DNA from: Enterobacter asburiae
GTDB taxonomy: Bacteria; Pseudomonadota; Gammaproteobacteria; Enterobacterales; Enterobacteriaceae
Length of the DNA: 64,000 bases
Direction: 5' to 3'
NCBI RefSeq assembly: GCF_007035645.1
Contig: NZ_AP019633.1
Span: 62,001 to 126,000 of the forward strand
Shown here: positions 17,067 through 26,700 of the stretch, piece by piece
Layout: every line of letters starts with the position of its first letter
Numbering within the stretch: the first letter of the stretch is position 1
Notes under the pieces: generated by a model
The model's database searches: none
Seen by the model: only the letters and a program-made list of their open reading frames with translations
Told to the model about the DNA's origin: nothing
Program-made: the position numbers and the translations under genes

Positions 17067-18017
17067 ATGAGTTTAAAAGTGTTTTTACCCTGGAAAAAAC
17101 CTGGAAAAATAGAAAAAATTACTCGGAATGCTAAAGAGACTGCACATCTTCTCGGGCATTTAGCACTATTTAATTCGCTTGAAAAGGTTTGCCGTGAATA
17201 TGGCGAAGGGAAAATATCTTGCCCTCCACGCACCTATATATCCTTGCCTGAACACGGACATCTTTATTCGATGGTTGCTAGTGCCCATGATATAACTGTA
17301 CACAAACTAATCCTCGTTAATCCCAACAACCGCAAGCGAGATTTACCGCTAGTACATAGTGAGGTAAGGGTTTACGATTCAAAAAGTGGCGAATCAATAT
17401 TATTACTGGATGGGCCTACAGTAACAGAAAGGCGTACAGCGGTATTAAGTGCAGTTGGTATGCGGCATCTCTGTTCTGCTCCGCCTTCTGAGGGAATGTT
17501 AATCGGTACGGGAAAACTGGCAATAAGTCACTTACAGGCATTTAATATATTGTTTCCTAATATGAGTTTTTGGATTAAAGCAACAAGTGAGGCTAAAGCT
17601 AAAGAGTTTTGCCGTAAACATTCTTCGATTGGTGTGGAATTACGCCCATGCACTAGTAACGTTGTCCCTGAGTCTGTAGATGTAGTTATAACTATGACTA
17701 GCAGTACTAATCCTGTTTATTCTGAACCAGCAATCGCTGGACGATTGCTTATTGGTGTAGGAACATGTAATCCAAATGCTTCTGAGATTTTTGCTGATAC
17801 AGTACGTTCCAGTCAGGTGGTTATAGATGAAAAAACAGGCGGCATAAATGAGGCGGGTGATTTGCTTCAAGCGAAAATTGATTGGTCGGAGGTTCATTCG
17901 CTTTCCGATATTTTGACATCTCAACCTGATTTTTCACGCCCCATTTTTTTTAAGACTGTCGGTTGTGCCGCCTGGGATTTAGCAGCAGCTAGAGTTGCTA
18001 TTGATACAGCTAGATAA
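17067..18017 (+). CDS. Ornithine cyclodeaminase / mu-crystallin family enzyme
   Basis: About 316 residues (an in-frame ATG at 17055 would add four). The fold is an N-terminal substrate domain with a Rossmann NAD(P)-binding domain inserted. Visible hallmarks are VHKLILVNPNNRKRDLPLVHSEVRVYD (catalytic-lysine region), LLDGPTVTERRTAVLSAVG, the nucleotide-binding start GMLIGTGKLAISHLQAF and VDVVITMTSS. The family includes ornithine cyclodeaminase, alanine dehydrogenase and delta-1-pyrroline-2-carboxylate reductase. It lies inside a tct transporter cluster, so it probably acts on the imported compound or a derivative. GTGKLA departs slightly from the usual GxGxxA/G. Confidence 0.85.
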   Translation: MSLKVFLPWKKPGKIEKITRNAKETAHLLGHLALFNSLEKVCREYGEGKISCPPRTYISLPEHGHLYSMVASAHDITVHKLILVNPNNRKRDLPLVHSEVRVYDSKSGESILLLDGPTVTERRTAVLSAVGMRHLCSAPPSEGMLIGTGKLAISHLQAFNILFPNMSFWIKATSEAKAKEFCRKHSSIGVELRPCTSNVVPESVDVVITMTSSTNPVYSEPAIAGRLLIGVGTCNPNASEIFADTVRSSQVVIDEKTGGINEAGDLLQAKIDWSEVHSLSDILTSQPDFSRPIFFKTVGCAAWDLAAARVAIDTAR

Positions 18018-18227
18018 TTTTTAGCCATAAAATTATGGATAACCCTGATGTATGTATTTTTAATTATTTATAGAATTCTATAAAAGGCGATTGCCAAACA
18101 GTCCCTTAACTAAATAAAAAAGATGAGGTCGCCAGAAATGCAAGTCAATACTATAACACAAAATCTTAACCAATTCTTTTAGATATGTTATGAAATATAA
18201 CTTTAACAATAGAGATGGACAGAAAAT

Positions 18228-18671
18228 TTGAAAAGTAAAAAAAGAGAGTGGACTTCATCAGTGGTTATATTTTCAATCGCTATCATTACTCTGTATGGCG
18301 GACTTAGCTACCCGAGAGGAACATTAGAAAATATGGGGCCGGGTTTTTTTCCTTTAATTATAGGTGGGAGCATGGTTGTCATAAGTATAATCATGGTTGC
18401 AGTGCCTATAAGTCAAGATAAGATCGAAAAAGTCTCCACGCAAGAATTACGAGCTTTCTTCTTCCTTGTTGGGGGTTTTTTAGCTTTCGTGATCTTGGGC
18501 ATTTATTGTGGTCTAGTACCTGCAACTTTCTCGATAGTGTTTATATCAGCACTAGGGGATAAAAATAATTCTCCGTTATCTGCGTTGATACTGTCCTTGG
18601 CAAGTGTTATTGCAATGTTACTCTTTGCATTTGTTCTTCAAATTCAGCTTCCATTTTTCCGCGAGATGTAA
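18228..18671 (+). CDS. TctB-family small transporter subunit
   Basis: A 147-residue protein with four predicted membrane helices (~9-27, 38-58, 77-98 and 105-140), the usual size and topology of TctB. It begins with TTG at 18228 after GAGATGG. The NMGPGFFPLIIGG motif after helix 1 is typical of the family. It ends 6 bp before tctA, with which it forms the membrane part of the transporter. The 210 bp before it is AT-rich and non-coding. Confidence 0.85.
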   Translation: MKSKKREWTSSVVIFSIAIITLYGGLSYPRGTLENMGPGFFPLIIGGSMVVISIIMVAVPISQDKIEKVSTQELRAFFFLVGGFLAFVILGIYCGLVPATFSIVFISALGDKNNSPLSALILSLASVIAMLLFAFVLQIQLPFFREM

Positions 18672-18677
18672 GTTTTT

Positions 18678-20174
18678 ATGAATAATATTATTAGCCTTTT
18701 TGACGGCTTTCTTGTAGCATTAGAGCCAATTAATTTACTATACTCCTTTATAGGGGTTTTTCTTGGAAACGTCGTAGGGGTCTTGCCTGGGATTGGTCCG
18801 CTTGCTGCTATTTCTATTCTATTGCCGATTACTTATAATCTAGATCCTACTGCTGCTCTGATGATGTTAGCTGGTCTATATTATGGGGCTCAATATGGCG
18901 GGGCAATAACATCTATTTTATTGAATATTCCTGGTGTTACATCGCATGCAGTTACTTGTTTTGATGGATATCCTATGGCCAAAAAAGGCCTTGCTGCACA
19001 AGCATTGTTGATTTCAATGTTTGCATCTTTTATCGGCGCATCTGTAGGTATTATTCTCATAATATTATTCACTCCTTTTTTAACAGGTATTGCATTCAAA
19101 TTTGGGGCGGTAGAATATACTTCTATTTTAATGCTTGGTCTCTTGCTGGCATCGACTGTTTCTGTGAGCTCACCATTAAAAGGTATTGCGATGATGCTTT
19201 TAGGTTTGGTTGCTGGACTCATCGGTACAGATATTAATTCAGGAATTGTTAGGTTTTCGTTTGGGTTTGCAGAACTCAATGATGGGATTGCAGTTGTTGC
19301 GATCGCTATGGGACTTTTTGGAATTTCCGATGTCCTGCGTAATGCTAACCGCGATAATAATCGGGAAACCGTCGACTCCAATATATCTATAAAGTCAATG
19401 CGACTAAATCGAAATGGGAGAAAAAAGTCAATAATGCCGATTCTCAGAGGCTCAGTAATAGGTTCATTATTTGGTATATTGCCTGGAACTGGCTCAACTA
19501 TAGCATCATTTATGTCCTATGCAATTGAAAAAAAAATATCATTATCGCCAAGGCGTTTTGGCCATGGAGCAATTGAAGGTGTTGCAGGTCCAGAAGCAGC
19601 GAACAGTGCTGCTGCACAAACTGCGTTTATTCCGACTATGAGTATCGGTGTTCCAGGAGATGCTGTAATGGCGCTTATGCTTGGTGCGCTAATGATCCAA
19701 AATATTCAGCCAGGTCCTCAATTAATAAACGAGTATCCGTTAATTTTTTGGGGGCTTATAGCCAGTTTCTGGGTTGGGAATTTATTACTTTTAATTCTTA
19801 ATGTACCTCTGATTGGATGCTGGACTAAGATGCTATCTATTCCTTATAGACTAATATTTCCTATTGTACTCTTCTTAATATGTATCGGTGTATATAGCAC
19901 GAATGCAAATATTTTTGATGTTTTGATTGCGCTGGCTATTGGCGTTTTTAGTTATTCTTTATCTCGCCTAGGATTTCAACCTGCTCCTTTACTTCTGGGC
20001 TTTGTTCTTGGCCCAATATTCGAAGAGAATTTACGGCGAGCTATGCTGCTATCACGAGGAGATGTCGCTGTATTTTTAACTAATCCTATTAGTGTGATGT
20101 GTTTATTTATTGTTGTGATTGTATTGATTTATAATGTTCGGAGGAAATTAATCCTCAGCTATGACGTTAAATAA
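18678..20174 (+). CDS. TctA-family large transporter subunit
   Basis: A 498-residue, 10-12-helix membrane permease of the tripartite tricarboxylate transporter family, full length. Conserved TctA elements are visible: GVLPGIGPLAAISILLP near the N-terminus, YYGAQYGGAITSILLNIPG, a second glycine-rich repeat FGILPGTGSTIASFMSYA and VAGPEAANSAAAQTAFIPT, and GFVLGPIFEENLRRA near the C-terminus. The two PGxG repeats reflect the inverted-repeat fold. Encoded with tctC and tctB upstream. It uses an ion gradient to move the ligand delivered by the TctC protein. Confidence 0.95.
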   Translation: MNNIISLFDGFLVALEPINLLYSFIGVFLGNVVGVLPGIGPLAAISILLPITYNLDPTAALMMLAGLYYGAQYGGAITSILLNIPGVTSHAVTCFDGYPMAKKGLAAQALLISMFASFIGASVGIILIILFTPFLTGIAFKFGAVEYTSILMLGLLLASTVSVSSPLKGIAMMLLGLVAGLIGTDINSGIVRFSFGFAELNDGIAVVAIAMGLFGISDVLRNANRDNNRETVDSNISIKSMRLNRNGRKKSIMPILRGSVIGSLFGILPGTGSTIASFMSYAIEKKISLSPRRFGHGAIEGVAGPEAANSAAAQTAFIPTMSIGVPGDAVMALMLGALMIQNIQPGPQLINEYPLIFWGLIASFWVGNLLLLILNVPLIGCWTKMLSIPYRLIFPIVLFLICIGVYSTNANIFDVLIALAIGVFSYSLSRLGFQPAPLLLGFVLGPIFEENLRRAMLLSRGDVAVFLTNPISVMCLFIVVIVLIYNVRRKLILSYDVK

Positions 20175-20372
20175 CTAGTTAAGCTAGTTAGTTTATTTAC
20201 ATCTAAATGGAAAAGACGTTCTGGATCAAAGGAAGAACCAGTTTAATCGGTTGTATTTAGAACGTTGGTCGGAGGTGCTATATTCAGGACCAATATCTGC
20301 AGATTCCTAAACAGAGTTCTAGAGCTTAATTTTTCTTCTAATGACTGACCTGATAAAAGGACATATATATTA

Positions 20373-21233
20373 ATGGAAATTTCAACAGAAAAAATTTCTA
20401 ACGGCATCGTTCTGACGCTTCGTTCTCCCTCCGACAGTACAAAAAGCCCGGTGCTCATTTTGTGCCATGGCTTCTGTGGTATCAGAGAATTTTTACTACC
20501 TGATTTTGCTGAAGCATTTACCCGCGCCGGATTCTCCACCATCACGTTTGATTATCGTGGTTTTGGGGACAGTGACGGCGAACGCGGACGCCTGGTCCCT
20601 GCTATGCAAATTGACGATATTATCTCCGTTGTTAACTGGGCAAGAGAACAGCCATCCCTTGATGCCCAGCGTATTGGCCTGTGGGGAACATCATTTGGAG
20701 GATGCCACGTATTTGGTGCGGCGGTCAGAAGCCAGGGGGTCAAATGTATTGTCAGTCAGTTGGCTTTTGCAGACGGTGAAGGAATAGTCACCGGGAATAT
20801 GAATAAGGAAGAGAAAGAAGCTTTTGTTTCAACCCTGGACAAGATGGCTGAAAAGCAGAAGAGCACCGGTAAAGAAATGTTCGTGGGGGTCAATCGGGTA
20901 CTGAGCGATACAGAATCAAAATCATTTTTTGAAGAAAATAGAACGCAACATCCAAAGATGGACATTAAAATACCATTCCTTACGGTGCGCGAAACTCTTC
21001 TGTATAAACCCGCATTTAATGCCTCACTGGTGACGTGCCCAACCCTGATCGTTATTGCTGGTCAGGATACGGTTAATCCACCGGAGCAGGGACGAGCCTT
21101 ATTTGACGCTGTGGGGGCCAAAGAAAAAAGGCTATACGAGGTAAGCAGTGCACGTCATTACGATTTTTATGCAGGAGAGCATCTTAAGCAGGTTATCAGC
21201 ATTCAGACAGAATGGTTTAAAACGCACTTGTAA
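20373..21233 (+). CDS. Alpha/beta hydrolase
   Basis: A 286-residue cytoplasmic serine hydrolase. The oxyanion region is CHGFCGIREF (~31-40), the nucleophile elbow GTSFGG (Ser107), the acid is in IVIAGQDTVNPPEQG and the histidine in SSARHYDFYAG near the C-terminus. DYRGFGDSDGERG matches dienelactone-hydrolase or X-Pro-peptidase-like relatives that act on esters or amides. It is ~200 bp after tctA and on the same strand but has a more balanced base composition, so it may have joined the cluster separately. The substrate is unknown. A role in processing the imported compound is inference. Confidence 0.88.
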   Translation: MEISTEKISNGIVLTLRSPSDSTKSPVLILCHGFCGIREFLLPDFAEAFTRAGFSTITFDYRGFGDSDGERGRLVPAMQIDDIISVVNWAREQPSLDAQRIGLWGTSFGGCHVFGAAVRSQGVKCIVSQLAFADGEGIVTGNMNKEEKEAFVSTLDKMAEKQKSTGKEMFVGVNRVLSDTESKSFFEENRTQHPKMDIKIPFLTVRETLLYKPAFNASLVTCPTLIVIAGQDTVNPPEQGRALFDAVGAKEKRLYEVSSARHYDFYAGEHLKQVISIQTEWFKTHL

Positions 21234-22085
21234 TTTTAGATGTCCACTAACGGCGGGTTCAACAGAGCCCACCGTTATGACAAACGTCAAATGCCGCATC
21301 CGCATTTTGTAGCTTCAGCTTTCTCTGAGTCTTATTTCACGATGTTTTTGCCACCGGCCCTCTTTTTTGACATGTACACATGCCAGTAATCACATCCGGC
21401 GGTCAGTATAAGGCTGCGCCACTGCGATTTGATGGTGATGGGCGGCTGCGAGACGCCGTCTGACCAGGCGCCCAAGAGAAATGAATGTGAAGATGCCATT
21501 TGATTCGACTTCCGTTGGAAAGGATAGCACAGAAAACGCCGATATACAGCCCGCACTTGCGGGCGGCGTACCGCATGTTATCTAGAGCCAAGTGCCAGAG
21601 CGCACGGTTGTTCTTCCAGACCGTCGGTATAATGCTTTCCTATCTCACTTTCTGTCCGTGGCAGATCGCTCTGGCAACCGCATAGCTGCTTTCTCCGATG
21701 TTAAGTTAAGTCAGTATAAGCCTGCGGAACGCTTCATCATCAATCAAATGTTTTGTTAATTCCGCCCACTTCAATTATTGCCTGAATCAGTCTGGAGGGG
21801 CTTTCACTTTTCAGTAATGAACATACCTGCACCGAGGACAGGGCTTTTCTCTGCTTCAGGAAACTAAAGCTGGTAGGTTCAACGTTCAATTCTCGCTGAA
21901 GATGAGTGGGAACACTCATCTGCCGGAAACCGTATGCTGTAGTTCTGTGAGTCGGGTTCTGAGGAGTACACGTCCGCATAAACGGCGTGCCAGCAAGCCT
22001 CAACTCCCATCACCACAAAATACTTTTTGCGCTGCAGTACCGCTTTGAAGCAAAAAATCGCCCTATTCACGTATTTTTTCAATAT
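21234..22085. other. Gene-free stretch of degenerate sequence
   Basis: About 850 bp with only short ORFs interrupted by stops on both strands and no ribosome sites. It has the look of decayed mobile-element DNA leading into the outer inverted repeat, but I could not assign it to an IS family. Confidence 0.35.
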
Positions 22086-22086
22086 C

Positions 22087-22560
22087 TTAGATAACATATC
22101 CCACGGAGTAAACTTTATCCGCCAGTACAGCATGACCACGTCGCTTCTCTGGTGCTGAACACCAATGCAGTCCTGCTTGCTTTCTACGGACTGGCTTTCG
22201 TTGCTTTGTCCGATGCTGAGCACGATATTTAACGGCAGTTCGTTTCCGTCTATCGTCAGATTGGTTTTGTGCCAAAACCACCGCGAGTGCGACCCCGCAC
22301 ACTATCTCTGGAGATATCAGTATGTTCTTTTTAGCCCTGGCAGCTCATCTGATGAGTGCACGGATATTGCTGCTATCCAGCGCTGTCGCTGACCAGTCAA
22401 CGAAACCATGAGCTTCAGGAGATAAAAGCAACTTATTGAAAGTAATGTTCATCACCGCTGACTTTGAACGCGGGCTGTAAACGGCCTTACCTGGACCATA
22501 TCGCTCAGGAAATCGGGTCATGGTGCGACCGAACACAGAATACAGAACATATAATGAATA
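22087..22560 (-). pseudogene. IS5-family (IS427-group-like) transposase remnant
   Basis: Minus-strand frames give broken pieces of a DDE transposase: FPERYGPGKAVYSPRSKS, DWSATALDSSNIRALIR, then after a frameshift NLTIDGNELPLNIVLSIGQ and SNESQSVESKQDCIGVQHQRS. These match the order ALDGSxVRA ... GGFGTKIHLTTDGNGLPL ... AxESQ in IS427-type transposases. Stops and frameshifts make it non-functional. The same remnant lies in the other arm (62870-63341) with several base differences. Confidence 0.7.
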
Positions 22561-23050
22561 TACGGTTTTCTGCCCAAGAGAGTGCTGCCCCGGTGTTGCT
22601 GGTTCAGCAGTCTGGATGAGAGCCCCTGCTTCACAGGAAAGAACGTAACGAGCAATAGTTCAATATGTTGTGAAAAAAGGCTGTGACAATTAAGAGGCTC
22701 AGCCTGGATTATCCGTGGCAATTCACTCAGCCACTTCCTGTGATTCTCGATGCAACTGCCGTACAGCCAGAGCCGCTCGCAGAAGATACGTAAAACGATG
22801 TGCCCGGATTACCGCACCCATCAGTAACGCTTATGGTGCTCTGCCGCACTCATGGACAGCCTTGTATCCTGGGTTCGGTGTCTGGTCCGCACTCCACGTT
22901 CAGCGGCGATGTTCTGTGCATGAGCCTAAAGAGCGCAAAGAACTGACCGCACCGGGTGAAGTAAATCACAGCCAGCCTTTTATCTTCCTTGATGCAACGC
23001 ATGACTCTGGCGGGTCGGTAAGGATGGAAACCTCAACCACAGACTCATCT

Positions 23051-23671
23051 TTAATAATTTTTTGGGAGATGTCGAAGCTCAATCAGTTTTCCTCTTTCCA
23101 TGGTAATGTACTGCCCAGCCTGCAGACTCCTGATAACCTTGTACAGAGTGCTGCGGGAGACGGTTGAACGCTCGCTGATATACCGGTGAAACGATTCCTG
23201 CTTCAGGAGGCCCCCGTCACCGTTGCTCAGGGCAAGAAGATGGTGGCGAACGATGTGGTAATTGCTGCCGAACGCACTGATGGCGAGATTATCCCGCACA
23301 TGCCGCGCATTGTCTGCAAGAATGCTGAAGACATCATGCCACATCCCCGACAGCTCAATTTCCGCAGCAAGGTCAGAAGACAGCACCTGAATAAGACGAG
23401 CTGAATCCTGAACGGCCACGGTTGTATCTGGTTCACGACCGCAGAGCAGCTCAAGACCGAGCACCGCGGGTGCCGTGAAGTCGGCAATAATGTAGCCATT
23501 ACTTTTAAGGCGAAGGGAGGCCCGCCCCTCCTCGAGAAAGAAGACAGTGGGACGTGCGCGCAGTGTCATGGCTATATCTTCCCGCCCGGAGACCATAACA
23601 CTCCTTTTTTCCCGGAGGGAGCGAATGATGTTTTCAAGTTTCTGCTGCGGAGTGAATTCAGTATTCATCAT
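23051..23671 (-). CDS. IprA/YaiV-like winged-helix regulator (copy 1)
   Basis: A 206-residue regulator with an N-terminal cyclic-nucleotide-binding-like beta domain lacking clear ligand residues (FLEEGRASLRLKSNGYIIADFTAPAVLGLELL) and a C-terminal winged helix. The C-terminal block YISERSTVSRSTLYKVIRSLQAGQYITMERGKLIELRHLP closely parallels E. coli YaiV and IprA, the latter known for repressing peroxide resistance. It follows the giant adhesin gene by 65 bp on the same strand, suggesting one transcript and a feedback or phase-control role for the adhesin. It is identical to the other copy (61767-62387) except Lys/Gln at residue 22. Confidence 0.85.
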   Translation of the reverse strand: MMNTEFTPQQKLENIIRSLREKRSVMVSGREDIAMTLRARPTVFFLEEGRASLRLKSNGYIIADFTAPAVLGLELLCGREPDTTVAVQDSARLIQVLSSDLAAEIELSGMWHDVFSILADNARHVRDNLAISAFGSNYHIVRHHLLALSNGDGGLLKQESFHRYISERSTVSRSTLYKVIRSLQAGQYITMERGKLIELRHLPKNY

Positions 23672-23700
23672 AAAAAAGTTTATTTATTAGTTTAGGGAGT

Positions 23701-23726
23701 GGAGTACCTGGGCTCTCAGGTACTCC
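23701..23726 (-). promoter_or_regulatory. Perfect 10-bp inverted repeat between adhesin and regulator
   Basis: GGAGTACCTG and CAGGTACTCC arms with a 6-nt spacer lie between the adhesin stop and the regulator start. No T tract follows, so it is less likely a terminator than an mRNA hairpin or operator. It is conserved in the other arm. Confidence 0.5.
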
Positions 23727-23736
23727 GGTGTTGCCT

Positions 23737-26700
23737 TTAGTTCGTGGCACCCGCTGTGATGGTGTACGGGGCGGAGAGGACGATTCCGTCGGCTAGAGTG
23801 ATGGAGGCCACCATGTCGGAGCCCTCATTCTGTGCGATGCCGGTCATTAACCAGGTGCCGCCTGCCGGCATCCAGGCTGGGGTCGGGGCCGGCCCGGCGC
23901 CCGGTATGTTGATGGTATCCGGACTATCAGGCGGCATGTTCGCAATGTTGCCCTGCGCGTCGCGCGGGGTGAAGGTGACGGTCATCTCGTCTCCAATCCA
24001 GAACGTGTTGCCGCTGACGACAAGGGTGGAGGTGGCCGCAGAAGCCGCGCCCGCCGTGATGGTGTACGCGGCGGAGGTGACGGTTCCGCTGCCCAGCGTG
24101 ATGCCGGCCGTCAGGCCGGTGCCCGCCGTCGTCGCGGTGAAGGTGCGGGTCCAGACGCCGTCGGCCTGCGTCCAGGCTGAGCCCTGTGCCGGCGCGGCGT
24201 TCGCCACGGTGATGGTGTCCGCAGCCTCAGCCGTGATGGTCGCCGGGCCGTTAAAATTGTTACGCGGGATGAAGGTGACGGTCATCTCGTCTCCGGCAGT
24301 GAACGTGTCGCCGCTGACGGCAAGGGTGGAGTTGGCCGCAGAAGCCTCGCCATCCGTAATTGTGTACGTGGCGGAGGCGATCGCCCCGTCGGGTAGAAAG
24401 AGTAAGGCCATAAGATCGGTGCCAAACGACGCTGCGGTGAAGGTGCGGGTCCAGACGCCGTCGGCCTGCGTCCAGGTTGTGTTCAAGAGCGGAAGGGTGC
24501 CAATCACTGTCATGGTTTCCAGTATATCAGTATCGATGCCTGCTGGGTTGCCCTGCGCGTCGCGCGGGGTGAAGGTGACGGTCATCTCGTCTCCAACCCT
24601 GAACGTGCCGTTAGCGCCGCCGCTGACGGCAAGGGTGGAGGTGGCCGCAGAAACCGCGCCCGCCGTGACGGAGTACGGGGCGGAGGTGACGGTTCCGTCG
24701 CCCAGCGTGACGCCGGCCGTCAGGCCGGTGCCCGCCGTCGTCGCGGTGAAGGTGCGGGTCCAGACGCCGCCGGCCTGCGTCCAGGTGGAGCCCTGAGCCG
24801 GCGTTGCGCCCGGCACGGCGATGGTGTCCGCAACCGCAGCCGCGATGTCTGCCGGGTTGCCCTGCGCGTCGCGCGGGGTGAAGGTGACGGTCATGCTGTC
24901 TCCGGCAGCGAACGTGCCGTTAGTGCCGCCGCTGACGGCAAGGGTGGAGGTGGCCGCAGAAGCCGCGCCCGCCGTGACGGAGTACGGGGCGGAGGTGACG
25001 GTTCCGTCGCCCAGCGTGACGCCGGCCGTCAGGCCGGTGCCCGCCGTCGTCGCGGTGAAGGTGCGGGTCCAGACGCCGCCGGCCTGCGTCCAGGTGGAGC
25101 CCTGAGCCGGCGTTGCGCCCGGCACGGCGATGGTGTCCGCAACCGCAGCCGTGATGGTCGCCGGGTTATCCTGCGCGTCGCGCGGGGTGAAGGTGACGGT
25201 CATCTCGTCTCCGGCGGTGAACGTGCCGTTAGTGCCGCCGCTGACGGCAAGGGTGGAGGTGGCCGCAGAAGCCGCGCCCGCCGTGACGGAGTACGGGGCG
25301 GAGGTGACGGTTCCGTCGCCCAGCGTGACGCCGGCCGTTATGCCGGTGCCCGCCGTCGTCGCGGTGAAGGTGCGGGTCCAGACGCCGCCGGCCTGCGTCC
25401 AGGTGGAGCCCTGAGCCGGCGTTGCGCCCGGCACGGCGATGGTGTCCGCAACCGCAGCCGCGATGTCTGCCGGGTTGCCCTGCGCGTCGCGCGGGGTGAA
25501 GGTGACGGTCATCTCGTCTCCGGCGGTGAACGTGCCGTTAGTGCCGCCGCTGACGGCAAGGGTGGAGGTGGCCGCAGAAGCCGCGCCCGCCGTGACGGAG
25601 TACGGGGCGGAGGTGACGGTTCCGTCGCCCAGCGTGACGCCGGCCGTTATGCCGGTGCCCGCCGTCGTCGCGGTGAAGGTGCGGGTCCAGACGCCGCCGG
25701 CCTGCGTCCAGGTGGAGCCCTGAGCCGGCGTTGCGCCCGGCACGGCGATGGTGTCCGCAACCGCAGCCGCGATGTCTGCCGGGTTGCCCTGCGCGTCGCG
25801 CGGGGTGAAGGTGACGGTCATGCTGTCTCCGGCAGCGAACGTGTCGCCGCTGACGGCAAGGGTGGAGGTGGCCGCAGAAGCCGCGCCCGCCGTGACGGAG
25901 TACGGGGCGGAGGTGACGGTTCCGTCGCCCAGCGTGACGCCGGCCGTCAGGCCGGTGCCCGCCGTCGTCGCGGTGAAGGTGCGGGTCCAGACGCCGCCGG
26001 CCTGCGTCCAGGTGGAGCCCTGAGCCGGCGTTGCGCCCGGCACGGCGATGGTGTCCGCAACCGCAGCCGCGATGTCTGCCGGGTTGCCCTGCGCGTCGCG
26101 CGGGGTGAAGGTGACGGTCATGCTGTCTCCGGCAGCGAACGTGCCGTTAGTGCCGCCGCTGACGGCAAGGGTGGAGGTGGCCGCAGAAGCCGCGCCCGCC
26201 GTGACGGAGTACGGGGCGGAGGTGACGGTTCCGTCGCCCAGCGTGACGCCGGCCGTCAGGCCGGTGCCCGCCGTCGTCGCGGTGAAGGTGCGGGTCCAGA
26301 CGCCGCCGGCCTGCGTCCAGGCTGAGCCCTGTGCCGGCGCGGCGTTCGCCACGGTGATGGTGTCCGCAGCCTCCGCCGTGATGGTCGCCGGGTTATCCTG
26401 CGCGTCGCGCGGGGTGAAGGTGATGGTCATCTCGTCTCCGGCGGTGAACGTGCCGTTAACGCCGCCGCTGACCCCAAGGGTGGAGGTGGCCGCAGAAGCC
26501 GCGGCAGCCGTGATGGTGTACGCGGCGGAGGTAACGGCCGTGCCGCCCAGCGTGATGCCGGCCGTCAGGCCGGTGCCCGCCGTCGTCGCGGTGAAGGTGC
26601 GGGTCCAGACGCCGCCGGCCTGCGTCCAGGCTGAGCCCTCCTTCTCCTGTAGCCCCGGACCAGTAAATGTGGCAGAGGCAAGATCCACCTCCGTCACACT

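Noticed and set aside
24821..26048. CRISPR-like regular repeats
   Set aside because: The 309-bp period is coding and in frame within the adhesin; there are no short repeats with unique spacers.
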